A stretch of 64,000 nt of DNA from the NCBI GenBank assembly GCA_001660395.1, contig LXWE01000001.1, positions 1,178,001 through 1,242,000 on the forward strand, in the 5' to 3' direction. Every line of letters starts with the position of its first letter. The stretch's first letter is position 1. Source of the stretch: Alteromonadaceae bacterium XY-R5 (lineage in GTDB: Bacteria; Pseudomonadota; Gammaproteobacteria; Enterobacterales; Alteromonadaceae). The notes under the pieces were generated by a model. That model was not told where the DNA came from and did not search any database. It was given only the letters and a program-made list of their open reading frames with translations. The position numbers and the translations under genes were made by a program. Shown here one piece after another: positions 26,878 through 36,449 of this stretch.

Positions 26878-27588
26878 ATGAAAAAAATCGGGATTCTTGG
26901 CGCAATGGAGCAGGAAATCACCCTGATCCAGCAAAGCCTGCAAAACCTTACCACCGTAAATCATCAACACATGACCTTTTACTGCGGCACCTTGCATGGC
27001 GTTGAAGTCATTTTAGCCCGCTGTGGCATTGGTAAAGTTGCGGCTGCCGTAGGCACTAGCGTAATGATTGAACGCTTTGCCCCAGAATGTGTGATCAACA
27101 CAGGATCTGCCGGCGGCTTTGACCAGGACTTGAACATTGGCGATCTGGTTATCGGTGAATCTGTATTACATCACGACGTTGACCTGACACATTTCGGATA
27201 TGCCTTAGGTCAGTGTGCCGGCGGCATGCCTGCGACTTATACTAGTGATGCCCGTTTAATCGCAGCAGCTCAGGCCGCAGCGGCAAAACTCGACGGTATT
27301 CAGTGTAAGACCGGCCAAATTTGTACCGGTGATGCGTTTATTGGTAGCGATGAGGCTGCGCTCAAAATTAAACACGCGTTTCCACACGCCAGCGCGACAG
27401 AGATGGAAGGTGCGGCCATTGCACAAAGCGCGCATCTGTTAAACACCCCCTGTTTGGTTATCCGATCTTTGTCTGATATCGCAGGCAAAACCTCCACCGA
27501 ATCCTTCACCAGCTACCTGGAAAAAGCAGCCAAACACTCAGCGGAACTGGTAATGGACATGATTGCTCAACTGGCAAGCGACGCCTAA
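26878..27588 (+). CDS. mtnN: 5'-methylthioadenosine/S-adenosylhomocysteine nucleosidase
   Basis: Cleaves adenine from methylthioadenosine, S-adenosylhomocysteine and 5'-deoxyadenosine, in methionine salvage, autoinducer-2 formation and radical-SAM by-product removal. It has 236 residues, standard size. Motifs: IGILGAMEQEI at the start with the catalytic Glu12, VINTGSAGGF (about 80), and SATEMEGAAIAQ (about 170), with the ribose-binding Met-Glu pair, followed by the catalytic Asp in RSLSDIAG. CbiB-like protein follows after 12 bases in what looks like one operon. Confidence 0.96.
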   Translation: MKKIGILGAMEQEITLIQQSLQNLTTVNHQHMTFYCGTLHGVEVILARCGIGKVAAAVGTSVMIERFAPECVINTGSAGGFDQDLNIGDLVIGESVLHHDVDLTHFGYALGQCAGGMPATYTSDARLIAAAQAAAAKLDGIQCKTGQICTGDAFIGSDEAALKIKHAFPHASATEMEGAAIAQSAHLLNTPCLVIRSLSDIAGKTSTESFTSYLEKAAKHSAELVMDMIAQLASDA

Positions 27589-27600
27589 GACGAGTAGAAA

Positions 27601-28578
27601 ATGGACTTTCTGTTCTGGCCAGCCATGTTTCCTGTTTGGGTAATGCTAATAGTCGCGTTACTCGAAAGCATTTGGCGCTGGCCAGAAAAATACCATCCTA
27701 TTAGCTTATTCAGGCTTATTGCCCAGCGAATGGCGGATAAAGTCCATCCCCCATCACCGCGCAGTCACTATCAGCAACAAATATCAGGGGCGCTGGCGTG
27801 TTTAGTTTTATGGCTACCAACCGTGGTCATTTTGCAGTTACTGAAATACCTGGTGGAGTTTCCACTTCTGTTCGATGGCGTGCTGTTATTGGCCGCGCTG
27901 CAATTTCAGCCTGTACTGGATACCAGTAAAAAGCTTGAACAGCGCCTGATCGCCGAACAAAAGACCTGGGCCAGACAGACGCTAACCCCCTGGGTACTTC
28001 GACATACCGAACAGCTCAGTCCATTAGGCATGGGTAAAGCCTGTATAGAATCGATGCTTCTGCGGTTCCAGCATCAGTATCTTGCCACGTTATTTTGGTT
28101 TGCGGTGGCGGGTGGCGCAGGTGCTTTTGGTTATCGCCTGCTCTATGAATTTTCGCATCAGTGGCATACCAGACGTCCGCGCTTTAGCCAGTTTGGGCAA
28201 TTCACGGCCCGACTAATCTACCTGTTACAATGGTTACCAGCACGAATTTTGGTGCTGCCTCTGCTTATTGGTGAAGGAATAACGTCTGCCCTTAAAGCCC
28301 GCTGGCGCGATAAAAACCGAATCAATTCAACTCGTCTTACCTTGTTAAGCCTTTGTGGGGGCGCTCTCGGAATTCAATTAGGCGGGCCTGCGTTTTATAA
28401 CGAACACAAAACCCGTTTACCCAAATGCGGCGGCCTGCGTGAGTTACGCTTTGGTGACATCGCCCGCACCCGAATGGCAATTATTAAAGCCAAAGTCATT
28501 CTGCTTTGTTTGTTGCTATTTTTTGGTGCTCTTTCCTTTGCGGCCTATCAACTTCATTCCGGCCGATTACACCTGTAA
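27601..28578 (+). CDS. CobD/CbiB-family membrane protein (adenosylcobinamide-phosphate synthase-like)
   Basis: A 325-residue polytopic protein resembling CbiB, which joins aminopropanol phosphate to the corrin ring. Early PISLFRLIAQRMADKVHP corresponds to the HPV..G.. region of CbiB. Around residues 75-110 there is the helix followed by SKKLEQRLIAEQ. The segment GGAGAFGYRLLYE (about 177) matches the G..GAF.Y...NTLDSMVGY region, though the typical NTLDSM is altered to FSHQWHT. It follows mtnN, as is common in Vibrio and Shewanella relatives. No other cobalamin genes are nearby. The altered motif makes the enzymatic role uncertain. Confidence 0.7.
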   Translation: MDFLFWPAMFPVWVMLIVALLESIWRWPEKYHPISLFRLIAQRMADKVHPPSPRSHYQQQISGALACLVLWLPTVVILQLLKYLVEFPLLFDGVLLLAALQFQPVLDTSKKLEQRLIAEQKTWARQTLTPWVLRHTEQLSPLGMGKACIESMLLRFQHQYLATLFWFAVAGGAGAFGYRLLYEFSHQWHTRRPRFSQFGQFTARLIYLLQWLPARILVLPLLIGEGITSALKARWRDKNRINSTRLTLLSLCGGALGIQLGGPAFYNEHKTRLPKCGGLRELRFGDIARTRMAIIKAKVILLCLLLFFGALSFAAYQLHSGRLHL

Positions 28579-28723
28579 TCAGGTATTAATTCCTACAAGC
28601 TTCTAACAAATATTTAGCAGCACGAAAAATAACCACATGGTAGAATTAGGCCAGTTAAGTGAATCTTATTATTGAGATTCCTTGCAGCTACTCCTATGAA
28701 CTCAGAGCACATACGAATTCTCC

Positions 28724-29161
28724 ATGACCCCATATCAGTATCAAGATAAATACGGCAGCTACGAATTGTACTTCCGCGACAGAATCATGTTTGCCACAGT
28801 TAGCGGAGCCGTGGGGGAGAAAATGGCGACGACATTTGTTAATCATGTCAAAGCACTCGTCGATGCTGCTCAACCTGACAAGATGTGGGGATATTTAGGT
28901 GATTTACGTCAGTGTGATGGCTATACGCCGGAAGCTGAAAAGCAGCTATTAAAAGGCCATCAGTACGCCATGCTGCATGGCTGTGTTGTCGACAGTTATT
29001 GTTCTGATTCACCTCTGGCGTTGGGGCAATTAAAGCGCATTCGTCAACAGGCAGACATTACCTCTGATTTGAGCACTCATATCTTCCAGGATAAGAATGC
29101 TGCCATTTTGTTTATCCACCAGACAATCACCCGTTACGAAAAAGAAATTAATAAGGGCTAA
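28724..29161 (+). CDS. Hypothetical cytoplasmic protein (STAS-like fold suspected)
   Basis: A 145-residue soluble protein without signal peptide or membrane helix. The alternation of strands and helices (ELYFRDRIMFATVSGAV, then a helix to KALVDAA, then WGYLGDLRQCDGY) is reminiscent of SpoIIAA/STAS-like small domains. I cannot name a family. The ATG is followed by a normal codon pattern but has a weak Shine-Dalgarno. The DUF2721 gene starts two bases after its stop, so they are translationally coupled. Confidence 0.65.
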   Translation: MTPYQYQDKYGSYELYFRDRIMFATVSGAVGEKMATTFVNHVKALVDAAQPDKMWGYLGDLRQCDGYTPEAEKQLLKGHQYAMLHGCVVDSYCSDSPLALGQLKRIRQQADITSDLSTHIFQDKNAAILFIHQTITRYEKEINKG

Positions 29162-29163
29162 TC

Positions 29164-29571
29164 ATGATTATCACGCTTACTACACCAGCAATGTTATTTC
29201 CGGCTGTTTCTTTGCTACTGCTGGCTTACACCAACCGTTTTGTAACTTTGGCGTCCATTATTCGCAATTTCGACCCAGACCAAAGTAACGAGAACACCCA
29301 ACAGCAAATTGGTAATTTACGTAAGCGTATTCACCTCATCAGACGCATGCAGGAAGCCGGTGTTAGCAGCTTTTTTCTATGCGTAGTGTCGATGATGGCG
29401 ATTTACTGGGAGTACCAGCAAGTCGGGAGTTACGTTTTCGCTGCCAGTCTGGTATTTTTGCTGTATTCTCTGTATCTGTCAGTCAGGGAAATTAATATTT
29501 CCTGTGATGCGCTGGACGTGCATTTGCGTAATTTCAATATGACTTTTAAACAACGCAAGAACCTGAAGTAA
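29164..29571 (+). CDS. DUF2721 membrane protein
   Basis: A 135-residue protein with about three membrane helices. The signature PAMLFPAVSLLLLAYTNRFVTLASIIR at the N-terminus (quoted here only in part: LFPAVSLLLLAYTNRF) and a basic loop KRIHLIRRMQEAG fit DUF2721. Function is unknown for the family. Coupled to the upstream hypothetical gene and 27 bases ahead of the binding-protein gene, so possibly one transcript of three. Confidence 0.8.
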   Translation: MIITLTTPAMLFPAVSLLLLAYTNRFVTLASIIRNFDPDQSNENTQQQIGNLRKRIHLIRRMQEAGVSSFFLCVVSMMAIYWEYQQVGSYVFAASLVFLLYSLYLSVREINISCDALDVHLRNFNMTFKQRKNLK

Positions 29572-29598
29572 TTCTCCCGGATGTAGTGTAGGTTTAAT

Positions 29599-30390
29599 AT
29601 GACAAGGATCAGACGTTTCGCCGCCCTTTCGCTGGCCATCATCGGCCTGATCTTGTCAGTGCATGCCAAAGCTGCACATCCCACCCAACTCTTATTTGTT
29701 GGCGAAGCCATCCCCCCGCTTCAATATCACAATCAACAAATGCAGATTACAGGTGCAGTTGCGGAAGAAGTACTGGCGCTGAAGTTGCCTGATACCCTGA
29801 CGTCCAGTATCGTACTAATGCCCTTGGCTCGTGCAATCGAAATGGCAAAGCATGAACCAAATGTTATCCTGATGACATTGCTGAAAGATCCAGAACGTAC
29901 ACCGGATTTTCAATGGATTGGCCCCATCTTAAGTGCAAAAGCCAGCCTTTATCGCCTGGCTACGCAGACCCAAATCCAACCTGATTCAGTGACGGATTTA
30001 ACCACGCTGCGCACAGCAGCAATGCGTGGCTACAGCTCCACTCATTATCTACAAGGTTTAGGATTAGAAGATGAACAGGCACTCACGCTGACATCTAACT
30101 ATCGACAATTATGGGCAATGCTGTTTGAGCACAGGGTTGATTTAGTCCTGGCCAATACCAGTACGTATAAACAGGAATTACAACAGCTTGGATTCAGAGC
30201 GGAGCAGGTTCATGAAGCTTTGGCCCTGCCAGCGTTAAATCACGAATTGTATTTAGCCACAGGCAAAAATACCGCTGCCGAGGTAGTAACGCAGCTGAAA
30301 AGCCTGCTACTGGAAAATAAAAAAAATGGCACCTATGGTGCCATTCTTACAAAGTGGGGATTAGAAGGTAACGCTATCGTTGGTGAATAG
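29599..30390 (+). CDS. Periplasmic substrate-binding protein, family 3-like
   Basis: A 263-residue exported protein (signal peptide ending near VHAKA) with the fold of amino-acid type solute-binding proteins: FVGEAIPPLQYH at the front of the mature part, the swapped lobe with TLRTAAMRGYSSTHYL and VDLVLANTSTY. The end NGTYGAILTKWG is typical of the family. No permease or ATPase lies nearby; such orphans often work as sensors or with a distant transporter. Notably, the codons for NGTYGAI form, on the other strand, the terminator of tyrS. Confidence 0.8.
   Translation: MTRIRRFAALSLAIIGLILSVHAKAAHPTQLLFVGEAIPPLQYHNQQMQITGAVAEEVLALKLPDTLTSSIVLMPLARAIEMAKHEPNVILMTLLKDPERTPDFQWIGPILSAKASLYRLATQTQIQPDSVTDLTTLRTAAMRGYSSTHYLQGLGLEDEQALTLTSNYRQLWAMLFEHRVDLVLANTSTYKQELQQLGFRAEQVHEALALPALNHELYLATGKNTAAEVVTQLKSLLLENKKNGTYGAILTKWGLEGNAIVGE
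30316..30345 (-). terminator. tyrS terminator, embedded in the convergent gene
   Basis: On the minus strand: AATGGCACC, loop ATA, GGTGCCATT, then an eight-T run (complement of 30345-30316). It lies inside the last codons of the convergent binding-protein gene and about 55 bases beyond the tyrS stop. Confidence 0.85.
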
Positions 30391-30400
30391 CATTCAGACA

Positions 30401-31603
30401 TTAAATGCTTAATGTCACCTTAGCGAATTTACGCTTACCAACCTGGAATACCGCTTCACAGGCATCCGAAAACACCAAGCGGGTGTCATCTACCTTTTCG
30501 CCATCAATCTTCACTGCGCCTTGTTTGATCATACGCATTGCATCAGATGTTGAAGAAACCAAATCCGCATCTTTCAACAGATTCGCAATAGGATAACCAT
30601 CGGCTGGAATGGTTAAGGCCACTTCCGGAATATCGTCCGGAATCGCATTCTTTTGGAAACGCTGAATAAAATCCTGCAATGCGCCTTCGGCCGCTTCCTC
30701 TGAATGGAAACGTGCAATAATTTCTTTAGCCAGCTCGATTTTCACATCGCGTGGGTTTGCCCCCTCAGCGACAGACGCTTTCAAGCGTTGAATTTCTTCA
30801 TTCGCCTTGAAGCTGAGCAAGTCGTAATAACGCCACATTAGCTCATCAGATATAGACATGATCTTACCAAACATATCGTTTGGCGCATCGGTAATACCAA
30901 TATAATTGCCCAGCGACTTAGACATCTTCTGGACGCCATCCAGTCCTTCCAGTAATGGCATCATCAATACCGTTTGCTGACGTTGGCCCTGCTCTTTTTG
31001 CAGTTCACGGCCCATTAGCAGATTGAAACGCTGATCGGTACCACCAAGTTCAACATCAGCCTCCAATGCAACTGAATCCCAACCCTGTACTAATGGATAT
31101 AAAAACTCATGAATGGCGATAGGCTGACCGTTGGCATAACGCTTTTTGAAGTCATCACGCTCAAGCATACGCGCAACGGTGAGACTGGCCGCTAACTTGA
31201 TCATGCCCGCCGCACCCAGTTGATCCATCCACTCAGAGTTAAAACGAATTTGGGTTTTAGCCGGATCCAGTATCTTAAATACCTGTTCTTTATAGGTTTC
31301 AGCATTGGCCAGAACCTGCTCTTTGCTTAACGGCTTGCGCGTCACGTTCTTGCCGGTAGGATCCCCGATCAACCCCGTGAAATCACCAATCAAAAAGATA
31401 ACTTCATGGCCAAGCTGTTGGAAAGTGCGCAGTTTATTGATCAGAACCGTGTGGCCTAGGTGAAGGTCTGGTGCAGTCGGATCAAAGCCCGCCTTAATTT
31501 TTAGCGGCTTACCTTCTTTTAGTTTTGCCACCAGTTCTTCTTCAATTAAAATATCCTCTGCACCACGTTTAATCTCTTCCAGTGCAGTCTGCCAGTCGGT
31601 CAT
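30401..31603 (-). CDS. tyrS: Tyrosyl-tRNA synthetase
   Basis: Charges tRNA-Tyr. The 400 residues match the TyrRS form of many gammaproteobacteria. The class I motifs are HLGH (about 48-51) and KMSKS (about 231-235); an S4 RNA-binding domain closes the protein (about 335-398: [19 protein letters not shown]). It stands alone, transcribed away from the M23 peptidase gene, whose start lies 210 bases off. The terminator is within the convergent gene. Confidence 0.97.
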   Translation of the reverse strand: MTDWQTALEEIKRGAEDILIEEELVAKLKEGKPLKIKAGFDPTAPDLHLGHTVLINKLRTFQQLGHEVIFLIGDFTGLIGDPTGKNVTRKPLSKEQVLANAETYKEQVFKILDPAKTQIRFNSEWMDQLGAAGMIKLAASLTVARMLERDDFKKRYANGQPIAIHEFLYPLVQGWDSVALEADVELGGTDQRFNLLMGRELQKEQGQRQQTVLMMPLLEGLDGVQKMSKSLGNYIGITDAPNDMFGKIMSISDELMWRYYDLLSFKANEEIQRLKASVAEGANPRDVKIELAKEIIARFHSEEAAEGALQDFIQRFQKNAIPDDIPEVALTIPADGYPIANLLKDADLVSSTSDAMRMIKQGAVKIDGEKVDDTRLVFSDACEAVFQVGKRKFAKVTLSI

Positions 31604-31813
31604 CTAGATCCCCTCTAATTCGGCTCAGCTTACATTAGTGAATTGCGCATTCTACTTGGCCCATTGGGTCATGAAAAGCCAAACTGTATGTTTTCTTATA
31701 ACAGCCCACTGCAACAAATGCGCAAATTTTAATCAATTTCAAATTCGTTCATGGAAAGTTATATTTAAACATTATATTCTGGACCCTTGAGCAGTATGTG
31801 AGTAGAGCCGATC

Positions 31814-33112
31814 GTGTTGAAAAAAACCTTTAATCAGTTACCAAAACCGCATAAATGGTTAATCAGTGCCTTTGCCTTTATTTTTTGTATCAGTCTGCTG
31901 TTACCTTCCGAAACTGCAACGGCTTCACGTAACAGTGAAGTGGCCGAACTGGAGATTGGAAAACGCTACGATCTACCCGTCGACTTAACACAATTTCCAA
32001 GCGAAGAATGGATGGCCACCAATGACCACGAGTGGCAGTCATTTGAAGTACGCAAAGGCGACAACCTGGCAAAAATTTTTCAGCGTGCCGGTTTAACCCC
32101 ACAAGATACCTACAAGATCAGTAAAAGCGGCAACGATGCAAAAGCCCTGCTGAAAATGATGCCTGGTGATAATTTAGATTTACTGATTGATCAAGACGGG
32201 AATTTGCAAAGGCTGCGTTACAGCATGTCAGCTACCGATACTCTGGAGCTGCGCTTAAACGACGAAGGTAACTTCGTATCCGAAATTGAAGAAAAGGCCG
32301 TCGACATTCGCCTTAATTATGCCCAAGGTGAAGTAGAGAATAGTTTCTGGAATGCGGGTATGAAAGCCCGTTTAACTGACAATCAAATCATGAGCGTTGC
32401 CAACATCTTTGGCTGGGACATCGACTTTGCCCTTGAATTACGTAAAGGCGACAGTTTTTATGTGCTCTATGAGGAAAAGTATATAGACGGTGAATTCGCA
32501 GGATTTGGTGACATCTTAGCCGCGCAATTTGTTAATCAGGGTGAAACCTATACTGCTATTCGTTACAGCGATGGTAACTATTACACACCCGAAGGTCGCA
32601 GTATGCGTAAGAGCTTTTTACGTGCGCCAGTTAACTTTAAATACATCAGTTCAAACTTTAAAAACCGACGCTTCCACCCCGTTCAACAAAAATGGAAGGC
32701 CCATCGCGGCGTAGACTATGCCGCAGATACCGGTACCCCAGTCATTGCAGCCGGTGATGGACGCGTAATTAAATCAGCCTATGACAAATACAATGGTAAT
32801 CACGTATTTATCCAGCACGGTGAAAAATACGTAACCAAATACCTGCACTTCAGTAAGCGCGCGGTAAAGGTTGGCCAAAACGTCAAACAGGGTCAGGTTA
32901 TTGGTTATGTTGGGTCGACAGGTTTGGCGTCGGGTCCGCACCTGCATTATGAATTCCTGGTCAATGGCGTGCATCAGAATCCTCGCACTGTGCAACTGCC
33001 GAAAGCTGCCCCCATTGCCAAATCAGAAGCGACAGCGTTTGCTAAACTGGCAGAAGAAAGGCTGGCGCTGCTGAACAACAATAAGCGTATTATGCTGGCA
33101 ATGAATAACTAG
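31814..33112 (+). CDS. M23-family murein endopeptidase (MepM-like)
   Basis: Peptidoglycan DD-endopeptidase, periplasmic and membrane anchored. The 432 residues comprise an N-terminal membrane helix (about 14-31), an OapA/LysM-like segment (FEVRKGDNLAKIFQRAGL, about 76), and the LytM domain (about 290-400) with HRGVDY and GPHLHYEF, holding the zinc ligands. Its start is GTG at 31814 with an in-frame TTG next to it. anmK follows after 9 bases, so turnover of wall peptides and recycling of anhydro-sugars are encoded together. Confidence 0.93.
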   Translation: MLKKTFNQLPKPHKWLISAFAFIFCISLLLPSETATASRNSEVAELEIGKRYDLPVDLTQFPSEEWMATNDHEWQSFEVRKGDNLAKIFQRAGLTPQDTYKISKSGNDAKALLKMMPGDNLDLLIDQDGNLQRLRYSMSATDTLELRLNDEGNFVSEIEEKAVDIRLNYAQGEVENSFWNAGMKARLTDNQIMSVANIFGWDIDFALELRKGDSFYVLYEEKYIDGEFAGFGDILAAQFVNQGETYTAIRYSDGNYYTPEGRSMRKSFLRAPVNFKYISSNFKNRRFHPVQQKWKAHRGVDYAADTGTPVIAAGDGRVIKSAYDKYNGNHVFIQHGEKYVTKYLHFSKRAVKVGQNVKQGQVIGYVGSTGLASGPHLHYEFLVNGVHQNPRTVQLPKAAPIAKSEATAFAKLAEERLALLNNNKRIMLAMNN

Positions 33113-33121
33113 GATTCTTAC

Positions 33122-34234
33122 ATGAGCACTCTGTATATCGGCCTGATGTCAGGCACCAGTATTGATGGTATTGACGTGGCATTGGTCGATTTTGCAGATA
33201 ATGATGCCCCCAAGTTACTCGATTGCCAAACCGTTCCGTACGAAAAATCGCTGCAGGAACAGCTTCACAAACTCTGCAGCCAATCAGAAAATGAAGTGAT
33301 CAATGTTGGCAAAACAGACCGCAAATTAGCCGAAGCCTTTGCCGCAGCCGTACAACAGATGCTTGAAAAGCATGCTCTAAACGCAGCAGATATCAAAGCT
33401 ATTGGCTCCCATGGACAAACCATCCGCCATGTTCCGGCTGGTGCTTACGGATTCAGTGTACAAATTGGCGATCCAAATACCATCGCGGTATTAACCGGCA
33501 TTGACGTGGTGGCTGATTTTCGTCGTAAAGACATCGCTTTAGGTGGTCAGGGTGCACCGCTGGTACCCGCCTTTCACAAAGCGGTATTTCAGGACCATCA
33601 GCACCATCGCGCCGTCGTTAATATCGGTGGAATTGCCAATATCACCTTGCTGCCTGCGGATAATTCCTCAATTCTTGGTTTTGATACCGGACCGGGCAAT
33701 ACGTTGATGGATGCCTGGTGTAAGCGTCATACAGGCAAAGCCTACGACAAAGAGGGTGCCTGGGCTGCGACAGGCAACGTAAATCCATTGTTACTTAAGG
33801 GATTACTGGCCCACCCTTACTTCAAAGAAAAGCCCCCAAAAAGTACTGGTCGTGAGATGTTTCATCTCAACTGGCTTGAGCAATTACTGGCAACCCAACC
33901 AGATGACATAAAACCTGAGGATGTGCAGGCAACGCTTTTAGCGCTCACAGCCCAAAGTATCAGCCAGCACATATTATCTTTATCGCAGGTCAGCGAAGTG
34001 TTTATCTGTGGTGGCGGTGCATTCAACCCTGTATTGCTGGATGCTATAAAAAACGAAATGCCAGGTATTACTCTTACCTGCACGGACAGTCTCAATATAG
34101 CGGCGGATGCAGTAGAAGCAATGGCATTTGCCTGGTTAGCCTATGCCCATATCAAGGGATTACCCGGCAATATTCCTGATGTGACAGGCGCTTGCCGCCC
34201 GGCAGTACTTGGTGGGCTTTACCCCGCCCAATAA
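33122..34234 (+). CDS. anmK: Anhydro-N-acetylmuramic acid kinase
   Basis: Opens the 1,6-anhydro ring of anhydro-MurNAc and phosphorylates it, a cytoplasmic step of peptidoglycan recycling. The 370 residues are standard. Motifs: GLMSGTSIDGIDVAL at the start (ATP-binding loop), GSHGQTIRH (about 96), GFDTGPGNTLMD (about 187, catalytic Asp). It is immediately downstream of the M23 peptidase gene. Confidence 0.96.
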   Translation: MSTLYIGLMSGTSIDGIDVALVDFADNDAPKLLDCQTVPYEKSLQEQLHKLCSQSENEVINVGKTDRKLAEAFAAAVQQMLEKHALNAADIKAIGSHGQTIRHVPAGAYGFSVQIGDPNTIAVLTGIDVVADFRRKDIALGGQGAPLVPAFHKAVFQDHQHHRAVVNIGGIANITLLPADNSSILGFDTGPGNTLMDAWCKRHTGKAYDKEGAWAATGNVNPLLLKGLLAHPYFKEKPPKSTGREMFHLNWLEQLLATQPDDIKPEDVQATLLALTAQSISQHILSLSQVSEVFICGGGAFNPVLLDAIKNEMPGITLTCTDSLNIAADAVEAMAFAWLAYAHIKGLPGNIPDVTGACRPAVLGGLYPAQ

Positions 34235-34371
34235 ATGATGCTTAAGCGCCTGATATATAGACGGTAGAAGCCGATAGATCAGCAGATTTCTGCGACAAAC
34301 TACCGTTAGCGCGCGAACAAAAGGAGTATGCTGGAGTCATAACAGTATGTCCTGTTCAATTGGTGTTTCGC

Positions 34372-34716
34372 ATGTACCGCATCGCCCAAAAATCACAACA
34401 ATCATGGTTTGCCTTTGGGCTTGTCATGCTTGTCGCGTTTTTGTTTGGCGCGTGCAATACCACTAACGTCCCAATTGAACGTACTGTTGCCACTGAGAAC
34501 AGCTACCAGAGTCTGACAGACCACTTACTGGTTGCCGATGTTGATTCGAATGCTGAGGAAGATGATTTCGATCATCATCACGCAGCGTGCAGTACCCATT
34601 TCCATTTCCATTTAGATACTGCTGGTTACAGTCAGGTCGTGCATCCATGTGTACGAAGCCAGGCTCGACTGACGATCATTCCTCCTGCACGGGCGCCACC
34701 TGCCTATCTTGCTTAA
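34372..34716 (+). CDS. Small putative lipoprotein with His-rich segment
   Basis: A 114-residue protein. It has a hydrophobic start (WFAFGLVMLVAFLFGAC) ending in FGAC, an acceptable lipobox with Cys at about residue 28. The mature part is acidic, then has DDFDHHHAACSTHFHFH (about 63-79), which could bind metal. The ATG at 34372 is preferred to the upstream TTG; no clear Shine-Dalgarno directly precedes either. Not a family I recognise. The last 25 residues look less protein-like, so the gene should be treated as tentative. Confidence 0.5.
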   Translation: MYRIAQKSQQSWFAFGLVMLVAFLFGACNTTNVPIERTVATENSYQSLTDHLLVADVDSNAEEDDFDHHHAACSTHFHFHLDTAGYSQVVHPCVRSQARLTIIPPARAPPAYLA

Positions 34717-34762
34717 CTTTCCTATTTTTTTACGTTAAACAAGATAATTAAGGTGAATTGCC

Positions 34763-35338
34763 ATGACCAATGCAAAATTAATTGATATTCAACCGCTGAA
34801 CACAACTGAATTTGACCGTCACACTGACGATGAACTCACCCTGCAAAGCCCAGCTTCTATTCTGGTCACAGATTGTCGCGATGATAAAGCGCTGAAACTT
34901 TCTGTCGATCTGGCCGTAGACAGTGCTTTGTCTATTATGCGCAACGCGCACATTGCTGAATGTGTTGTGTTGGATCCTCAGGGGAAACTGGCAGGTATGA
35001 TCTCTCTGACAGATTTGCAAAGTGCAAAAGTATTGAGCACCGCCAATCGCCTCGGCCTGCACCGCTCAGATCTCACTCTGAAAGACGTTATGTATCCAAA
35101 GGCAAAATTGCAAAGCATCAACCTATTTGCGTTATCGCGTGCCAACGTCAACGACTTGCTTAACAATATGCAGCGTTTAGGTGCCCCATACGTCATTGTA
35201 ATCAATGCGCATGAGAATGAGATTTGTGGTTATGTGAGTGCACGTGAAGCGTCTAAACGTCTTAACCACCCTGTGCATATCAATGCATATGCCAGCGGCT
35301 TGAAGGAAGTGCTGGAGACAGTTGACCATCCACACTAA
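34763..35338 (+). CDS. CBS-domain pair protein
   Basis: A 191-residue soluble protein with two CBS motifs (about 45-105 and 108-175): DSALSIMRNAHIAECVVLD and GKLAGMISLTDLQSA in the first, and APYVIVINAHENEICGYVS in the second. CBS pairs bind adenosyl nucleotides and regulate other proteins; no partner domain is present here. AAGGTG precedes the ATG. A strong terminator follows. Confidence 0.85.
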   Translation: MTNAKLIDIQPLNTTEFDRHTDDELTLQSPASILVTDCRDDKALKLSVDLAVDSALSIMRNAHIAECVVLDPQGKLAGMISLTDLQSAKVLSTANRLGLHRSDLTLKDVMYPKAKLQSINLFALSRANVNDLLNNMQRLGAPYVIVINAHENEICGYVSAREASKRLNHPVHINAYASGLKEVLETVDHPH

Positions 35339-35366
35339 ATAGAATTTTCCCTTCTGCTTCATCCAT

Positions 35367-35397
35367 TAAAAAAGCTGGCGTTGCCAGCTTTTTTATT
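35367..35397. terminator. Terminator between the CBS gene and the SRPBCC gene
   Basis: AAAAAAGCTGGC / GCCAGCTTTTTT with a four-base loop (GTTG region), symmetrical A and T runs, so it can serve both convergent genes. Confidence 0.9.
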
Positions 35398-35815
35398 ACA
35401 GGGTGATTAAGGTGAGTTTTTCAAGACATTCAATCCAGGCCTGCTGATGCAAGTCGCAGTTTTCTTTATCTGCAAACCCCTTGTGTACCAGAGTTAATGC
35501 TGAGGTCGTGTCATTGATCTTACGGAAAATTAAATCAACCTGTGTAATTTCGTCTTCATCCTGCCAATGCCAGGTGTAAGACAGTAGTTCATTGGTTTGA
35601 ATATTCAGATACTCTCCCATCAACACTTGAGTACCGCCTTCTGGATCTTGCAGCACCATTCGGTATTTTCCACCCGTAGTGAAACTCGACATAAACTGAC
35701 CCACCAGCATTCCCGCTGGTGCAAACCACTGTTGTAATAAATCTGGCAAATGCCAGGCCTGATACAAACGTTCAACACTGGCATTAAACTGCACATCCAG
35801 AGAAATCGAATACAT
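35396..35815 (-). CDS. SRPBCC (AHSA1/START-like) domain protein
   Basis: A 139-residue single-domain protein of the activator-of-Hsp90 C-terminal type, a fold with a hydrophobic cavity. ASVERLYQAWHLPDLLQQWFAP is the hallmark front segment (about 13-34, given in part), and the middle has YRMVLQDPEGG and ELLSYTWHW. These small proteins are often bound to a MarR or ArsR regulator; an OhrR-like regulator is divergent 147 bases away. Ligand is unknown. Confidence 0.8.
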   Translation of the reverse strand: MYSISLDVQFNASVERLYQAWHLPDLLQQWFAPAGMLVGQFMSSFTTGGKYRMVLQDPEGGTQVLMGEYLNIQTNELLSYTWHWQDEDEITQVDLIFRKINDTTSALTLVHKGFADKENCDLHQQAWIECLEKLTLITL

Positions 35816-35962
35816 AAGGCACCCTTCTAAAATTCGTTACTAACGGTATCGGCATTAATTCAATAAATTAAACCCTTAATTTATCCGTTGTGCTATCCAT
35901 ATTCAGGGATCGTCAACATCGACAATTGAATCTTGCCCGTTTAACATCTGCACAAGATTGCA

Positions 35963-36442
35963 GTGAACAAAAGGCTTAGTCAGGTGGCAGATAGTAAAAC
36001 ATGTGAGGAATTAAAGCTGGATAATCAGCTGTGCTTTGCGCTTTACTCCACATCACTTGCCATGAGTAAGTTATATAAGCCCTATTTACAAGCTATGCAG
36101 CTGACCTATCCACAGTATTTGATTATGCTGATTCTGTGGGAACAGGATGGCGTCACGTTATCTGACTTGGGCAAAAAGGTTATGCAGGATCTCGGGGCCT
36201 TAAGCCCTGTGATAAAACGCATGGAAATTGCCGGACTCATCTCCCGCCAACCATCGCAGGAGGATGAACGTAAAGTCATTATTTGTCTGACTGATGCAGG
36301 TCAGGCACTGCAGCAACAAGCCAAGCAAATCCCGGCGGATATTTTATGTAGTACTCGTCTAAGCATTGAGGGGATAGCAGAATTGAGGCAACAATTGCAA
36401 ATGCTGCGTCAGCAATTAACTACCTCCACCAAAGACGAGTAG
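35963..36442 (+). CDS. OhrR-like MarR-family regulator
   Basis: A 159-residue winged-helix regulator. LCFALYSTSLAM near residue 23 carries the Cys that acts as peroxide sensor in OhrR, followed by the invariant LTYPQYLIMLILWE. The recognition region reads LGALSPVIKRME and the wing DERKVIICLT. The start is GTG at 35963; an in-frame GTG nine codons on is an alternative. No ohr gene lies nearby, so its target must be elsewhere, possibly the divergent SRPBCC gene or the GST-like gene. Confidence 0.82.
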   Translation: MNKRLSQVADSKTCEELKLDNQLCFALYSTSLAMSKLYKPYLQAMQLTYPQYLIMLILWEQDGVTLSDLGKKVMQDLGALSPVIKRMEIAGLISRQPSQEDERKVIICLTDAGQALQQQAKQIPADILCSTRLSIEGIAELRQQLQMLRQQLTTSTKDE

Positions 36443-36449
36443 TGACTGG

